Source: Neoscytalidium dimidiatum (Eukaryota > Ascomycota > Dothideomycetes > Botryosphaeriales > Botryosphaeriaceae). From it: a DNA stretch of 64,000 nucleotides. A program made the translations under genes and the position numbers. The notes beneath the pieces are model-generated. The model was given only the letters and a program-made list of their open reading frames with translations, was not told the origin of the DNA and ran no database searches. Of this stretch, positions 1 to 11,367 are shown in pieces (the first letter of the stretch is position 1; every line of letters begins with the position of its first letter). The stretch lies in the NCBI GenBank assembly GCA_037367355.1, contig CM074698.1:1984001-2048000 (forward strand), written 5' to 3'.

Positions 1-1267
1 TGTTCGGGAAGCCGGCCGCGCACATGCCCAGATAGCTGGTCGGGCCGCCGCTCCACCGCTCCTTCAGCGTCTCGCCGCCGCGGCCGCGGATGCGCACGCG
101 CGTGTAGTTGCCGTCCACGGCGTCGAAGCCGGTCGCGAAGACGAGCACGTCGAGGTCGTGCGCGGCGCCGTCGGCGAGGCGCACGCCGGCGGGCGTGACG
201 GCCTCGATGGGGTTGCTCCCGACGTCGACGACGTCGACGTTGGGCCGGTTGAACTGCTCGAAGTAGCCGCCGTCGCAGATGGGCCGGCGCGCGAGCGGCT
301 CCCACGGCGTCAGCTTGCGCGCCTTCTCCGCGTCGCGCACGACGGCGCCGATCTTGCGCCGGATGAAGTCGCACGCCAGCTCGTTGGCCTCGCGCGACGT
401 CGTGATGTCCCCGAAGCCTTCGAACATGAAGCGGAACCCGTTGCCGCGCGCCCAGAGGGACTCGAAGACCCGCTCGCGCTCGGCGGCCGGGACGGAGAAG
501 ATGGAGCGCGTGGATTCCGCGAAGCCGAAGCCCAGGTTGGAGTTGAAGACTTGGTCGAAGATGGCGTCGTAGTTTTCGTTGGCCCAGGCGCGGTAGGAGG
601 GCGGGACCGGCCCGTTGCCGCTTGGGACGGAGTATTGCGGATGTCGGATGAAGGAGGTCAGGGATTTGACGATGGGCGCGATGGCGGTGACGATTTGGAC
701 GCCCGTCGAGCCGCAGCCGACGATGCCGACGCGTTTGTTGGTCACGTCGAGGTCGCGCGGCCAGGTCGAAGAGTGCGTTAAAGTGCCCTGAAAGGTGGAC
801 GTGCCGGGGATGTCGGGTTCGTTGCGCTTGGAGAGGATGCCCAATGCAGGCACGAAGTAGCGTGCCAGGTACGTCTCGCCGGTGCTAACCACGATTCTCC
901 AGACCTTCATCTCGTCGTCCCAGTCTGCCGATAGGAGCTCTACGTTGAATTGCATGTCTTTGCGGAGGTCGTGCCTTTCGACCATGTGGCGCGTGTATTC
1001 CAACACTTCCGGCTGGTGGACGTAGTAGTTTGGCCATGGGTAAGTCTGCAGATCTTCCTTATCCCAGGAGTACCGGTACACGAAGCTTTCGGTATCACTC
1101 ATAGCCCCCGGGTAACAGTTCCAGTACCATGTCCCTCCGACATCTGGCGCCCGCTCTATCAACTTGACAACGAGGCCGAGCTTGCGCAACTCGTACAGCT
1201 GGTAGATGCCGCCGAGTCCAGATCCAACAATGAGAGTGTCGACTTGCTGAGCCAATGCTGGCACCAT
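1..1267 (-). CDS. Baeyer-Villiger type flavin monooxygenase, 3' end cut by window edge
   Basis: An uninterrupted minus-strand frame of 422 codons starts at an ATG at 1267 and runs off the left edge, so the C-terminus is missing. The N-terminus has the FAD dinucleotide-binding motif GSGLGG near residues 16-21. A second, NADPH-type motif, GCGSTG, lies in the middle. Between them is FQGTLTHSSTWP (around 773-808), an exact match to the Baeyer-Villiger fingerprint FxGxxxHxxxWP. The last visible residues, YLGMCAAGFPN, match the C-terminal part of type I BVMOs. Such enzymes use FAD, NADPH and O2 to insert oxygen next to a ketone; they are usually soluble. No intron is seen. The substrate cannot be told from sequence. 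The next feature, on the same strand, ends 536 bp upstream. Confidence 0.93.
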   Translation of the reverse strand, partial: MVPALAQQVDTLIVGSGLGGIYQLYELRKLGLVVKLIERAPDVGGTWYWNCYPGAMSDTESFVYRYSWDKEDLQTYPWPNYYVHQPEVLEYTRHMVERHDLRKDMQFNVELLSADWDDEMKVWRIVVSTGETYLARYFVPALGILSKRNEPDIPGTSTFQGTLTHSSTWPRDLDVTNKRVGIVGCGSTGVQIVTAIAPIVKSLTSFIRHPQYSVPSGNGPVPPSYRAWANENYDAIFDQVFNSNLGFGFAESTRSIFSVPAAERERVFESLWARGNGFRFMFEGFGDITTSREANELACDFIRRKIGAVVRDAEKARKLTPWEPLARRPICDGGYFEQFNRPNVDVVDVGSNPIEAVTPAGVRLADGAAHDLDVLVFATGFDAVDGNYTRVRIRGRGGETLKERWSGGPTSYLGMCAAGFPN

Positions 1268-1803
1268 GGCGAAACTGAATAACAAGGGGGCGGGTCTAGA
1301 AGTTCAGTCTTTCATTCAAACGCTTCAAGAAGTTATAGGGTCAAAAGCGTGTCAGCTTGCTCAGAGGTCAAAGGGAATTTAAGTGTCTCCCTGCTCTGTA
1401 TTCCCAGGGGCTATTGTCGGCTAAGCGTTTATCAGGAAGATGACAAATGACACCATCAGCCATTTGATATGCGTTAGTGCACCTGAACAACTCTTTTTAG
1501 TGACTCTAAATGTAGTTGGATCCATTGCTATGGGTGAGTGTGCGCGACAGTAGTCCTGTGGTGGGGGTCGTGTCCATCCCGTGCGGGGAACTTGAGAGCG
1601 GGGAAGCTCCATCACTGCTGTAACATCACATTCTAAGAGCTAGTTCCTGGAGGGTTTGAACATGGGTTGAAAAGCGTTTCCAAGACGATTTACACAATCT
1701 CTTCCTATTTCGACAATATTGCAAGCTACGACTTATCTTTGCGAATGCTGCTGCGGCAAAAGCGGTACGCTCCTGCTGGATCAAAGTGGGACCCTTGCTA
1801 CCT
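1268..1803. other. Intergenic, no gene seen
   Basis: This 536 bp stretch lies between the BVMO start and the 3' end of the broken secreted-protein gene, both on the minus strand. It should hold the BVMO promoter. Open frames here are short and show no signal peptide, splice pattern or family motif. Confidence 0.5.
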
Positions 1804-2650
1804 TCAAGGGGAAGCACAAACTCCATTGGTGCAAACAAGATCGTCGCTGCAGTCATCATACGTAGAGCACTTGGCACCTGTCGCAGACCCAGCGTTAGCA
1901 TGGGACTTCTGCAGTTTGAAATTCCTGATCAATTGCCCTTACCTGCACAATGTCCCTCCCAGCTGCAGGGACCAGAGCCTCCGTTGCCAGATCCTCCACT
2001 GCACGCCTTGCTTGCATCGGCGTTGTTGTACGTGTTCTCAGTGTGGCATCGCCCATTGCTCCATGTAGGGCTCGCTGTGCGGTGGAAGTCAGCGTTCTGA
2101 AGTAGACTACCTCATTACATACTTACCATTGACTTCTAAGTCATTGGGTGGGTTGCGGACAATGTCTTGGTTGTTGTCTGGCGTCAAGGAATTTTCGCAC
2201 TGAATTTGGGCCTGACCGCCGTTGCTGCTGTCGCCGGTCCAGATATCAATATGCCATTTGCCAGAGGATGTCCAGTCCTCAGCTTTCTAAAGCGTTAGTC
2301 TCGTTGTCCGCGCAGTTAATTAGACGGGGTTGCTTACTGCATTAGGCACAGTAGTCCTGATGGATTAGGTACTTCTTCAGGTACGATGCATAGATGATCT
2401 CGCAATCGTTGAATTCACCTTTCGCAGTGGCGAACGTGAGCGGATCATCGTAGGTGCCGATGCCTCCAGCATTGTACTGGCGGCCGCTAACTTGGGCACA
2501 CGTGTATGCTGTGGCCGGTCCTGGAGGGTCGTTATCGGGAGCACCATAGAACGTGATTTGCGTAGACTGTGTGGAACAGGTCTGTGCCGAAACCTGATGG
2601 ATTGCGGCGAAAGTGATAGCCGCTGAGCCAAAAAGGACCGTGCTCAACAT
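1804..2650 (-). pseudogene. Small secreted protein gene with in-frame TAA (four exons)
   Basis: Exons are 2338-2650, 2127-2282, 1943-2074 and 1804-1877. All three introns are phase 1 (55, 52 and 65 nt) with GTAAGC, GTAAGT and GTAAGG donors. They join into a 225-codon frame with signal peptide MLSTVLFGSAAITFAAIHQVSA and a Cys-rich mature part. I recognise a fungal secreted family of unknown function: QITFYGAPDNDPPG, then KKYLIHQDYCA, then WHIDIWTGDSSNGGQ, then CENSLTPDNNQDIV. The frame is broken once, by TAA at 2342-2344, exactly between the A and C of the expected CAxC motif and just before the first intron. Everything downstream is intact. Upstream donors were tried and do not restore the frame. 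The stop could come from CAA by one C-to-T change at CpA. It may be a recent pseudogene, an allele, or a read error. Confidence 0.72.
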
Positions 2651-3423
2651 GATGGAAAGATAATTAGCCGGTGGTTGAATGCTCGGATTCTTGCTCGTGG
2701 CTTGATAATAGATGATGGGCAGGAAGAGAGCTTTCTTATAACCTGCAGGTCTGCTTTTATCGTGCAAGCGATCCTAAATTTGGAGCTCAGCCGTATGTAC
2801 AGGATCTATTCGAAGGTATGAAGTGTAAGCAGCCGTGATTTGGCGGCGCACCAAGCCTTGCGCCTCTCCGCGCTGATTATCTCTTAAGCTTTCCAACCCC
2901 GGACGCTTCCGAACTCAAATACGAACATCTTGAGACCTTTTCCTACAAGTGTACCGCAGCATTACTGCATCGGGTAATCCTAATTGTGTAACCTGCCTTA
3001 TCTGTACGTTAGTGTTGGTTCCTGATTCGATCCTACGTAAGAAATGGCGCGAGGGGATCCACTATTGATGAGAGAGCGTTCATGGAGCACAAGGCTAGGA
3101 TTTCTGCCCCTGTAATTTCTTGGTCACAACTCGTATTTACACGCATGCACGCCAGATTCAGTTTGGCTCCGCCCTTCAATCAACATATGAGTGCTGACTC
3201 TGCTTCAATGAGTTCGCCAACATATGAGAGATAGAAGTATTTTCCATCCTGATTTCGTTGCGGTTCGTTTATCCAATCATACACATGGAGGTATTTGTTC
3301 AATCCCAAAGTGAATACATGTACTGCTGTTGAGATTGAAATGCATTGTCCGCAGCATTGCCAGTAGTTGTGTCAGACACAGACCCCACCGCCCTCCTCAT
3401 CAACCAACTCAGCCGCACCCACC
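2651..3423. other. Intergenic, no gene seen
   Basis: This 773 bp stretch lies between the start of the broken secreted-protein gene and the 3' end of the GMC oxidoreductase gene, both on the minus strand. No coding signal, repeat or RNA gene was found. Confidence 0.5.
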
Positions 3424-5571
3424 TCAGCTATACGACGATTTAATCAAATCCGCCGCCTGCAACACGAATTAGCCTCCACCGCACAGCACATCACGCGCAA
3501 AACAAAAGGGGGAAAAAAAAAACGAAAAGAGACAGAAAGGAAAAAAACGGACTCACCTTCTCCGCAATCGCATAAATCGTCGAACTGGTATGCGTCCCCG
3601 GCACGAGCGGCATGACGCTGGCATCCACGACCCTCAGCCCGCGCGCGCCGTACACGCGCAGCTCGGCGTCGACGACGCCGCCCTCGGCCTCGCGCATCAT
3701 GGGCGCGGTGCAGCACACGTGCGCGAACGTCGGGTTCGTGCTCGCGCGCAGCACGCGCTCCAGCGCCGCGTCGCCGGCCACGTCCGCGCCGGGCGCGACC
3801 TCGGCGGGCGCCAGCGCGAGCATGGCCGGCGTGGCCATGAAGTCGCGCACGCGCCGGACCGACTGCGCCATGATGGCCACGTCGGACGGCGCGAGGAAGG
3901 TGCCGTAGTCGATGGTCGGGGCCGCGAGCGGGTCGGGCGAGGAGGCGAAGACGGTGCCGCGCGAGAGCGGCTTGAGGACGACGATGGCCATGAGGCCGCC
4001 GCCGCCGAAGGAGGATTCCTTCACGGAGGTGGAGAGGGAGGCGTAGAGGGAGGTGAGGATGGCTCTTTGGGCCGCGTAGCCGCGTTTGACGGCGGCGGGG
4101 AGGGCGAGGGAGGGGTAGACGGTGCTAGTGTTGGTGGAGGACGCGAGGGCTGTGATGGAGGCGAAGGTGGCGGCGTCGGTGATGTTGTGGAGGGGGAGGA
4201 AGCAGACGGTGCTGCCGCGGCCGAGGGTGTAGGGTCCGTCGCGGTGGGTGTAGTAGAGCGCGAGGGAGTCGGCCTGGTAGGTTGCGTTGGCGGCAAAGTA
4301 GTCGGCGTTGGGGATAGACATGTTGGAGTCTGCATTTTGTTAGGGGATGAGTCTGTCGTGGGAGCCAGCGCACAACTCACAATTCCAATTTGAGTAATAG
4401 GTCGGGTGGTCCTGGAGGTTGTATCCAACAGGGAGATCCACTAACACGTCGATCCCCAAGCCGGTGAGCAGATCCTTGGGACCAATACCGGAAAGCTGGA
4501 GGATTTGCGGGGTGTGAGCTGCACCGGCGGCGAGGATGACCTCCCTGCGCGCATTGGCGGTGCTAGTCTCCTTGCTTTCGCGGCTGATATACTCAACGCC
4601 GGTGGCAAGGGTTTCATTGAACAAGATCTTCGTGACGGCATGCATTGTCAACAGGTGGTAATTCGGCCGACTGGCAATTCTGTTGTGATGAGCAATCCGT
4701 GCAGAGCATCTGGTCCGATTCTTGGGATCAATGGAGCTCGGTGCCCAGAAGACTCCCGCCTTGGTGCCCGCACCCGGATCTTTGGGTATCTGAAATCCCA
4801 GGCTGGTCCAACCTTGGAAGAAATTTTCTGCACATATCTGTTAGCACGGGAATGCTCCAATTCGCGTACCATAAGTGTTACTGATGCTCTCCCACATAAA
4901 GGGAGGATAGCTGGATTGGACGGGTCCATCTGAGCCGTGGACGCTGAGGTCCCAAGTCATGTTCCATTCTTCGGCAAAGCTGTCACTGTTTGGGGTAAAG
5001 GTTTCGCTCTGTGGACTATTGTTAGCGAATTGAGAGGCTAATAAGAATTCAGACAGACCTTGATGAAGTACGGCAGGAGTCCGTCCCATCCCCATCCAGG
5101 ATTCCCGAGCTTCTCCCAAGCATCGTAGTCGGGCGCGCCGCCACGGTCGAAGAACATGCCATTGACAACAGTACCTCCACCCACCACTCCCGCAGCCAAA
5201 ACAGGGAATGTTTGATTAGCAAGCCCCTTTTGCGGAGTGCTCGTAAGGTTAAAGCTGTACGGAGCATATGCCTGACCGGCAAGCCCGGGAACAGTGACAG
5301 CGGCCTCGCCGCCGTCGAGGGGCCCGAATTCAACCACCAACACAGAGACTGCACCGTCAGCCAGGAGAAACAAGCGTTTCAATAATAGCGACTAACTGTC
5401 AGCGTCTTCAGTCAGGCGATCAGCGACAGTCAGTCCGCTCGTTCCGCCTCCCACGATCACATAGTCGTATTCGGCTTGCAGATGGGCATCCCTGCCAATG
5501 ATTTGAGCATAGCGCCCCAGCTGAGCATGTGCACCCAGGTAGAGAAAGGAAAAGACAAGCAGGTGAACCAT
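3424..5571 (-). CDS. Secreted GMC-family FAD oxidoreductase (six exons)
   Basis: Exons are 5397-5571, 5059-5348, 4882-5008, 4381-4827, 3557-4329 and 3424-3456. They total 1845 nt, or 614 aa, normal for glucose-methanol-choline oxidoreductases. A signal peptide (MVHLLVFSFLYLGAHAQ) precedes the FAD-binding motif VIVGGGTSG at residues 38-46. Further family marks are GVVGGGTVVNGM, RPNYHLL, the GMC signature-2 type stretch AAGAAHTPQILQLSGIG, and the C-terminal HVCCTAPM and GTHTSSTIYAIAEKAADLI blocks. The two His of the last blocks are the likely catalytic pair. Members oxidise alcohols, sugars or aldehydes with O2 or quinones. The substrate is not predictable. The third exon starts after a weak GTCTGT donor, and the last coding exon is only 11 codons. 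It is divergent from the protease gene at 6603. Confidence 0.93.
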
Positions 5572-6602
5572 CGTGCCGGTAGTAGTGAAGGATAGACCCG
5601 GCAATGGGAAGCTCGCGGCAAGGTTAAGGTTTTAAGGTTACGTGAAACGCTTGTCTCCCATCTTTTTGCCGGTCAGTCCATGAAATCACCACAATTTCGT
5701 TTCTATGCTGCGCCTCTGTGGGGGCGTTGAGAAGAGCTTCCACATGGCGCTCGCCTACCGCTTGCGGTGCAGGTGGCTTGCAGGTGTCCATACTGCAAAT
5801 GTGCTGTGGGCCGGGGCATTTATTGCGCGAGCAGGGGTTGTGGTTCGTTGTGTAATCTATTTTCTCTACTCGAGCTCCAGGCTCGCGGCCCCTGCATTGC
5901 GAGCGGCCTACCTCCGCTGTGTGGCAATCTTGGCGAAACTTCAGAGCCGAGCAGTGCTGTCAGTATAGATTTGCTCCGAAATGTTTGATGGCGCCCCCAA
6001 AGAGATCCAGTAACTTGGTCAATTGGCGTCAGGATCAGCACTTTAGCCGCACGCAGGGACGGTGTAAGAAACGGCAGAGAAGGCGAAGCTGAAACTGAAT
6101 CAAGACCGCTGCATGAAGAACATCCATTACCCAAAAGCAAGCGAAAGTAGCAAGTAGCCCCGCACGGCGAAGAGATCTCATCGCTCACTGGCGGGAATAC
6201 CAAAATAGGCTTCTTCCCGACGTCAAATCCAATAGAACATGCGAGTAAGTTTGCGAGGAGATCTCAAACCATGAATGCCATGCCTCAAATCCAATTTTCG
6301 AAGGCAATGCCCGCCGGTTGGCCTTGGCCCCAAGGGCCAAATGCTTCCTGAAGGCTTCGACAGTATTTACGCCATCCTCCGCGCCATCCGGTACGGTTTC
6401 GAGCCGGTAAGCATACAATGTGACCATCTCAACCGGCTTTGCTCTCAAAGTTTCTTTGATCACCATGGTCGCTCGGGATTGAGCGCGACACAATCTCCGG
6501 TCTTGAGGGACAATTCAAAATGGACGATGTTCACTGCTGCCATGCGAGTTATTCGCACCCTACATTCTTTCTCACGGCTTGTGCCGCGCGGTGTTCGCTA
6601 AC
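5572..6602. other. Divergent intergenic promoter region
   Basis: This 1031 bp stretch separates the GMC oxidoreductase (minus) from the subtilisin-like protease (plus), so it must hold both promoters. No convincing gene, repeat or RNA was found. Confidence 0.5.
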
Positions 6603-9600
6603 ATGTTGAGGGCCCACACTCTTTTGCTACCTGCCTTATTCGGCATCAGCGCCGCATCCTTTTCCGGCGAAGCGAACACCATTCCTTCGACTCTGAACGC
6701 TTTCGGCATAGGCTTCATCGCCGAATTCGAAGATGCTCGTAACAACGAACCTCAGGTAGGCGCAACCATGAGAAAACTGCATGATGTAGCTCACCAGGAT
6801 CCGAGGCTGCTATGGCAGTCCAGCGCCAAGTCAACGCCGCCACGACGGGGAGCCTTGGCCCCGTGGAAATCAAAAAGAGGATGGATCTAACCAGCGACAT
6901 CTTCTCCGGGGCCTCCTTCGCCGTGACGGCCGTCGACGGGCCGACCGAAGACGAGGGATTCAGGACGGCGTTGGAAGCAGTCCGGGGGATCAAGGCGATC
7001 TACCCGATCAAAACGTACTACGCCCTAGGAAGCGCTGGCGGAGAGCCCTCGTACGAATGGACCGGAAACGACATCGAAGGGCAGTTCGAGAAGAGACAGG
7101 AGCCGGACGCCGCGCCGCAGGGCTCCATCGGTGCGCTCTTCTCCCCGCACGTCATGACCGGCGTCGACCGGCTGCACGCCGAGAACGTGACCGGGAAGGG
7201 CGTGAAGGTGGCCATCCTGGACACCGGCATCGACTACCTGCACCCGGCCCTGGGCGCCGGCTTCGGCCCGGGCTTCAAGGTCGTCGGCGGCACCGATCTC
7301 GTCGGAGACTCGTACAACTCGTCCGCGAACCGGCCCCCCGTGCCCGACCCCGATCCGCTCGTGAACTGCAGCGATCACGGCACGCACGTCGCGGGCATCA
7401 TCGGGGCCAGTCCGTTCCGGTACAACGTGACCGGCGTCGCTCCCGACGCGGAGCTGGAGATGTACAGAGTCTTCGGGTGTTCCGGCGGCACCAACACGGA
7501 TGTCGGAATCAACGCTTCACTGCAGGCTTACAATAGCGGCGCGGACATCATCCACGCATCCATCGGTGGCACCGGAGGCTGGAGTGACGGTTTGTTTCCT
7601 TCGGGTCGAGTCGTGCCGCAAGTTCTGACAGCATCCAGACGCCTGGGCAGTGGTCGTAGAACGCATAAATGAGAACGGCACCCTCTTCACCCTGTCGGCC
7701 GGCAATTCCGGCAACGACGTTGGAATATTCGGCCCCAGCTCGCTCGGCGGCGGCCCGCAGACGCCGCTGATCGGGTCCGTCGACAATACGGACACCCCCG
7801 AGCTGCTCCTGAACGCGACATACAAGATCGAGGGCCGGCCCGGCGCGGACTTCCAGTTCGCCCCCGGCTGGCCGGCGAACTGGACGGCCGATCTGGAGCT
7901 CTACGCCCTCTCGTTCGAGGACGACGACGCTTCCGACGCGTGCGACGAGCTGCCGGACAGCACCCCGGATCTGACGAACAGGATCGTGCTGGTGCGCAGG
8001 AGGATCAGGTGCCTGCTGAGCCCGAAGATCGCGAACGTGCAGCGAGCCGGTGGCCGCTACATTCTGATCTACAACATCGCCGACGACAACCCGCTCCTGC
8101 CGCTCCCCTACCTCAACTACGGCGACCAGCCGTACGAGTGGCGCGAAAAGGAGGACGGCCCCCTGCTCCAGGGCATAGGTAGCGTGGACAACGCGGTGGG
8201 GAAGCTCTGGATCGACAGCCTGCGCAACGGGACGAAGATCACCGCCACGCTGCCGACGTCGGTGGACAACAAGCAGCTGCGGTACAAGGTCAACAACCAG
8301 ACGGGCGGCCGCATGAGCAGGTTTACATCGTGGTAGGTGGCCAGGCCAGCGCCTTCCCGTGCATTTCCCATGATTTTGACTTCTCTCCAGGGGACCAACG
8401 TACGAAACCCAACCCGGCGTGACGCTGTCCGGGCCGGGCGGCAACATCCTCTCGACCGTCAGCCGGCTCAAGGGCGGCTACGCCGTCCTCTCCGGCACGT
8501 CCATGTCGGCGCCCTTCGTCGCGGGCGTCGCCGCGCTCGTCAAGTCCGCCAACCCGGGCATCACGGTGCCGGAAATCATCTCGCGGCTGGCCGTGACGGC
8601 GCGGCCGCTGCCGTTCAACGACAACTCGACGACGGCGTACGACTACCTGGCGCCGACGATCCAGCAAGGCGGCGGGCTGGTCGACGCGTACGCGGCGGCG
8701 CGCGGCACCACGCTGCTGAACGCGAGCTCGCTCGCCTTCAACGACACGGCCTTCACGCGCTCGCCGCAGACCTTCACCATCACCAACGCCGGCGACGCGC
8801 CGCGCACCTACGACCTGTCGCACATCGGCGCCGCGACCGCGTACGCGCTGCCGGAAGGCGAGCCCGGCACCAACGAGCCGCTCGGCATGTACGACGACCG
8901 CTTCGTGGGCGGGCTCAGCAAGGCGTTCGCGACGCTGACCATCACGCCGCGGACGGTCGAGATCCAGCCCGGCGCCTCCGCGCCCGTCTCCGTCGCCATC
9001 GACTTCCCGGACCTGGACCGGCGGCGCGTGCCGATCGTGTCGGGCTACGTCGCCGTCAACGCGTCGGACGGGACCGCGGTGACGCTGCCGTACAGCGGCG
9101 TCGCGTCCGCGCTGCGCAACGCCATCGTGCTCGACCCCAACACGCAGGGCAACTACCTCGTCGCCGCGGCCAACGCCTCGCTCAACACGACGGGCTTCCT
9201 GCAGCCGGCCGCGCCCGGCAGCGGCAGCGTGCTGACGGTGCCGAAGGTGGCGAACACCAGCCTGCTGAACGAGGTCGTGCTGCCCGGCGTGCAGTTCATC
9301 CTCGCCATGGGGTCGCGCCGCGTCGACCTTGACGTGCTGGACGCCAAGAACTCGACGAACCTGGGGACCGCCATCGTGTTGAATCCGGAGCCGTTGTTCG
9401 AGAGCGCGTTCGTGCGGGGTGTCGTGTATGTGCGGCTGTTCTACGGGATGGTGGCGAAGGACATGGCGTATGTTCCGGAAGGGGAGTATAAATTTCTGGT
9501 CAGGGCGCTCAGGATTACGGGCAACCCGGCGAATCTGGATGATTACGATTCGTTCACGACGGATTCGTTTTTCCTGCGGTATGAGGAGCAGGGGCAGGGG

Positions 9601-9630
9601 CAGGGGCAGCCGGCAGGTTCGGGTGGGTGA
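6603..9630 (+). CDS. Secreted subtilisin-like serine protease with PA-type insert (S8, Vpr-like)
   Basis: Exons are 6603-6738, 6798-7589, 7639-8332 and 8391-9630 (2862 nt, 953 aa). A signal peptide is followed by an inhibitor-like propeptide. The catalytic triad is clear: Asp187 in VAILDTGID, His239 in SDHGTHVAG and Ser578 in SGTSMSAPFVAG. The roughly 340 residues between His and Ser carry a PA-like insert, and about 370 residues after Ser form Fn3-like domains, as in large Vpr/C5a-peptidase-type fungal subtilases. Many N-glycosylation sites (NVT, NGT, NTT) suit secretion. The first intron uses a weak GTAACA donor. The more obvious GTAGGC 36 nt downstream gives the wrong frame. The second intron uses GTTTGT. 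The enzyme should degrade extracellular protein. The tail ends in a Gln/Gly-rich stretch. Confidence 0.93.
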
Positions 9631-9858
9631 GATGGTGGACGCAGTAGGCGCGGATGTCTTCCGGCTACAATAGACGTTTTGTTGTAGAGTCGAGATGCTG
9701 AGTAGAGGGATTGGCCTTTTCGAGATAGATACTCTTCTTCGTGTTGCTCTTGACCGAGCGACCTGCTCTTATCGTTACTCTTTCTGCTCTTCTCTCAACT
9801 GGACGCTGACCCGTAAATCGAACGGGAACTGCCGCACATCCTTTTTGATCCTGTCAAC

Positions 9859-11367
9859 TCAAGTCAGCCTTCGCATTATCAAAGCAAGCATTGGAAAAAA
9901 AAAAACGAGAAGTAAACCCCGATAAGAAAGCCAAAGGGAAAGTAAGGGATAAACCCACCCCGGTCTCCCCAACCCCACCAACGGCACAAACACCCCATCC
10001 CTCACCACCCTCCACCACCACCGGTCCCCAAGCACCACCTCCGCCAACGCCTCCGCCCGGGCCCCCATCCTCTTCGACCTCGCCACCCTCGCCCGCGCAT
10101 ACGCCTCGGCCGCCCCTCCGAGCCCGGCCTCCGCGTTCAGAATCTCCCCCGCCAACACCACCGCGTCCTCCACCGCAAACGCCGAGCCGGCGCCGCTGCT
10201 CGGCAACAGCAGCCTGGCCGCATCCCCGATCACGACGGCGTTGCGCGCGGCGATCGCGTCCGCGTCCCACGCGCGCTGGCGCAGCGGGGCGTGGATGATG
10301 CGCGCGGACGAGGCGAGCAGCGCGCCGAAGGTGCCGGTCGCGGGGTGCCGGATGGGCGCGTGGGCGCGGAGCAGGGCGGTCGTGTGGGCGCGCGGGTAAG
10401 AAGGGGAGGGGGCGAGGGCAGCGTGCCAGGGCTCTGTTCCTTCCTCGGGGGAAGAAGGCGGTGGCGGCGGTGGCGGCGGCGCGTGGTGGTGGGGCTCGGG
10501 GTGGGAGAAGGTCTCCGGGATCATCAGGTCCCAGCGGATTTTGCGGCCGGGAAGGGGCGAGGTGGAGAGGATGCCGCGCGGGAGGAGGAGGCCGTGGGTG
10601 TCGGTGAGGGCGGTCGGGTCGCGGGCTGCGTGGGTGAGCAGGTTGGCGTTTGGGGAGGAGACGCCGTAGATGTTGCTTGCGCTGAAGGACGCGGGTGCCC
10701 ACAATTGATCCACTGCGGCGACGTCGAGGCTGGGTTTGTTCTGGTGGATGATGTGCCTGCGCACGTGCGACCAGCCGCCGTCGGCGCCGACGATGAGGTT
10801 GTGGGTGCTTTCGTGCGCGTCGTCGAAGATGGCTTTGATCTTGCCGTCCGGCTGGTCCTCGAGCGCTCGGAGGCGCTTGTTCCAGGAGATGTCTCCGCCG
10901 AGCGTCCGCACGCGGTCGAGGAGAAGCGACCGCAGTTTTCGCCGTTCCATGGCGCGCATATTCGTCTGCAGGTCTTCCGCCCAAGACGCGTACTCTGTCC
11001 TCCCGATCAGCTTGAGGGGGCCGGGAACTGCGTCTTGGATGCGCTGGGTAGGCTCGAGGCGTGGTCCGTACTCGGCACGCCAGGTGCTCAGGCCGATGAT
11101 GTCGATACTGATCTTCTCGATGGCGTCCTTGAGGCCGAGTTGGTAGAGCGGATACAGGCCGCTGGGAGATATGGCGATGGCTGCACCGGCGGTCTGCTGG
11201 AGCTCGGTGTCGCTAAGAGTGCGCGGATCCGGACCTTGGTCGTAGAGGGTGAGCTTGTAGAGGGAGCGCAGGGTGGGATGCGAGAGCATCTGGAGGGCAA
11301 AGACTGGGCCTGCTATTCCGGCGCCGATGACGCCAATGGTGCGCCGAGTTACCTGTGCCTGGAGCAT
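9859..11367 (-). CDS. FAD-dependent monooxygenase with C-terminal membrane segment
   Basis: A single-exon frame of 502 aa starts at the ATG at 11367; the frame extends further upstream without another ATG. The N-terminus has the Rossmann motif GAGIAG at residues 15-20. The middle has the GADGGWSHVR block and the later part has GDAARLLLPSSGAGSAFAVEDA, both hallmarks of group A aromatic-hydroxylase-type FAD monooxygenases. A run of eight or more prolines after PEPHHHAP marks a flexible loop. The last 40 residues are hydrophobic and aromatic (LLSLWLSYRGLLLVFFFP), suggesting a membrane anchor as in several secondary-metabolite epoxidases. It is convergent with the protease gene 228 bp away. No polyketide or peptide synthase is nearby, so its substrate is unknown. 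Confidence 0.9.
   Translation of the reverse strand: MLQAQVTRRTIGVIGAGIAGPVFALQMLSHPTLRSLYKLTLYDQGPDPRTLSDTELQQTAGAAIAISPSGLYPLYQLGLKDAIEKISIDIIGLSTWRAEYGPRLEPTQRIQDAVPGPLKLIGRTEYASWAEDLQTNMRAMERRKLRSLLLDRVRTLGGDISWNKRLRALEDQPDGKIKAIFDDAHESTHNLIVGADGGWSHVRRHIIHQNKPSLDVAAVDQLWAPASFSASNIYGVSSPNANLLTHAARDPTALTDTHGLLLPRGILSTSPLPGRKIRWDLMIPETFSHPEPHHHAPPPPPPPPSSPEEGTEPWHAALAPSPSYPRAHTTALLRAHAPIRHPATGTFGALLASSARIIHAPLRQRAWDADAIAARNAVVIGDAARLLLPSSGAGSAFAVEDAVVLAGEILNAEAGLGGAAEAYARARVARSKRMGARAEALAEVVLGDRWWWRVVRDGVFVPLVGLGRPGWVYPLLSLWLSYRGLLLVFFFPMLALIMRRLT

Noticed and set aside
3590..4393. Plus-strand Gly/Arg-rich frame opposite the GMC gene
   Set aside because: Low-complexity antisense reading; the minus strand gives the GMC C-terminal catalytic blocks.
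6739..6797. GTAGGC as the first donor of the protease gene
   Set aside because: It lies 36 nt downstream of the chosen GTAACA donor and joins in the wrong frame for the AAMAVQRQV propeptide reading.
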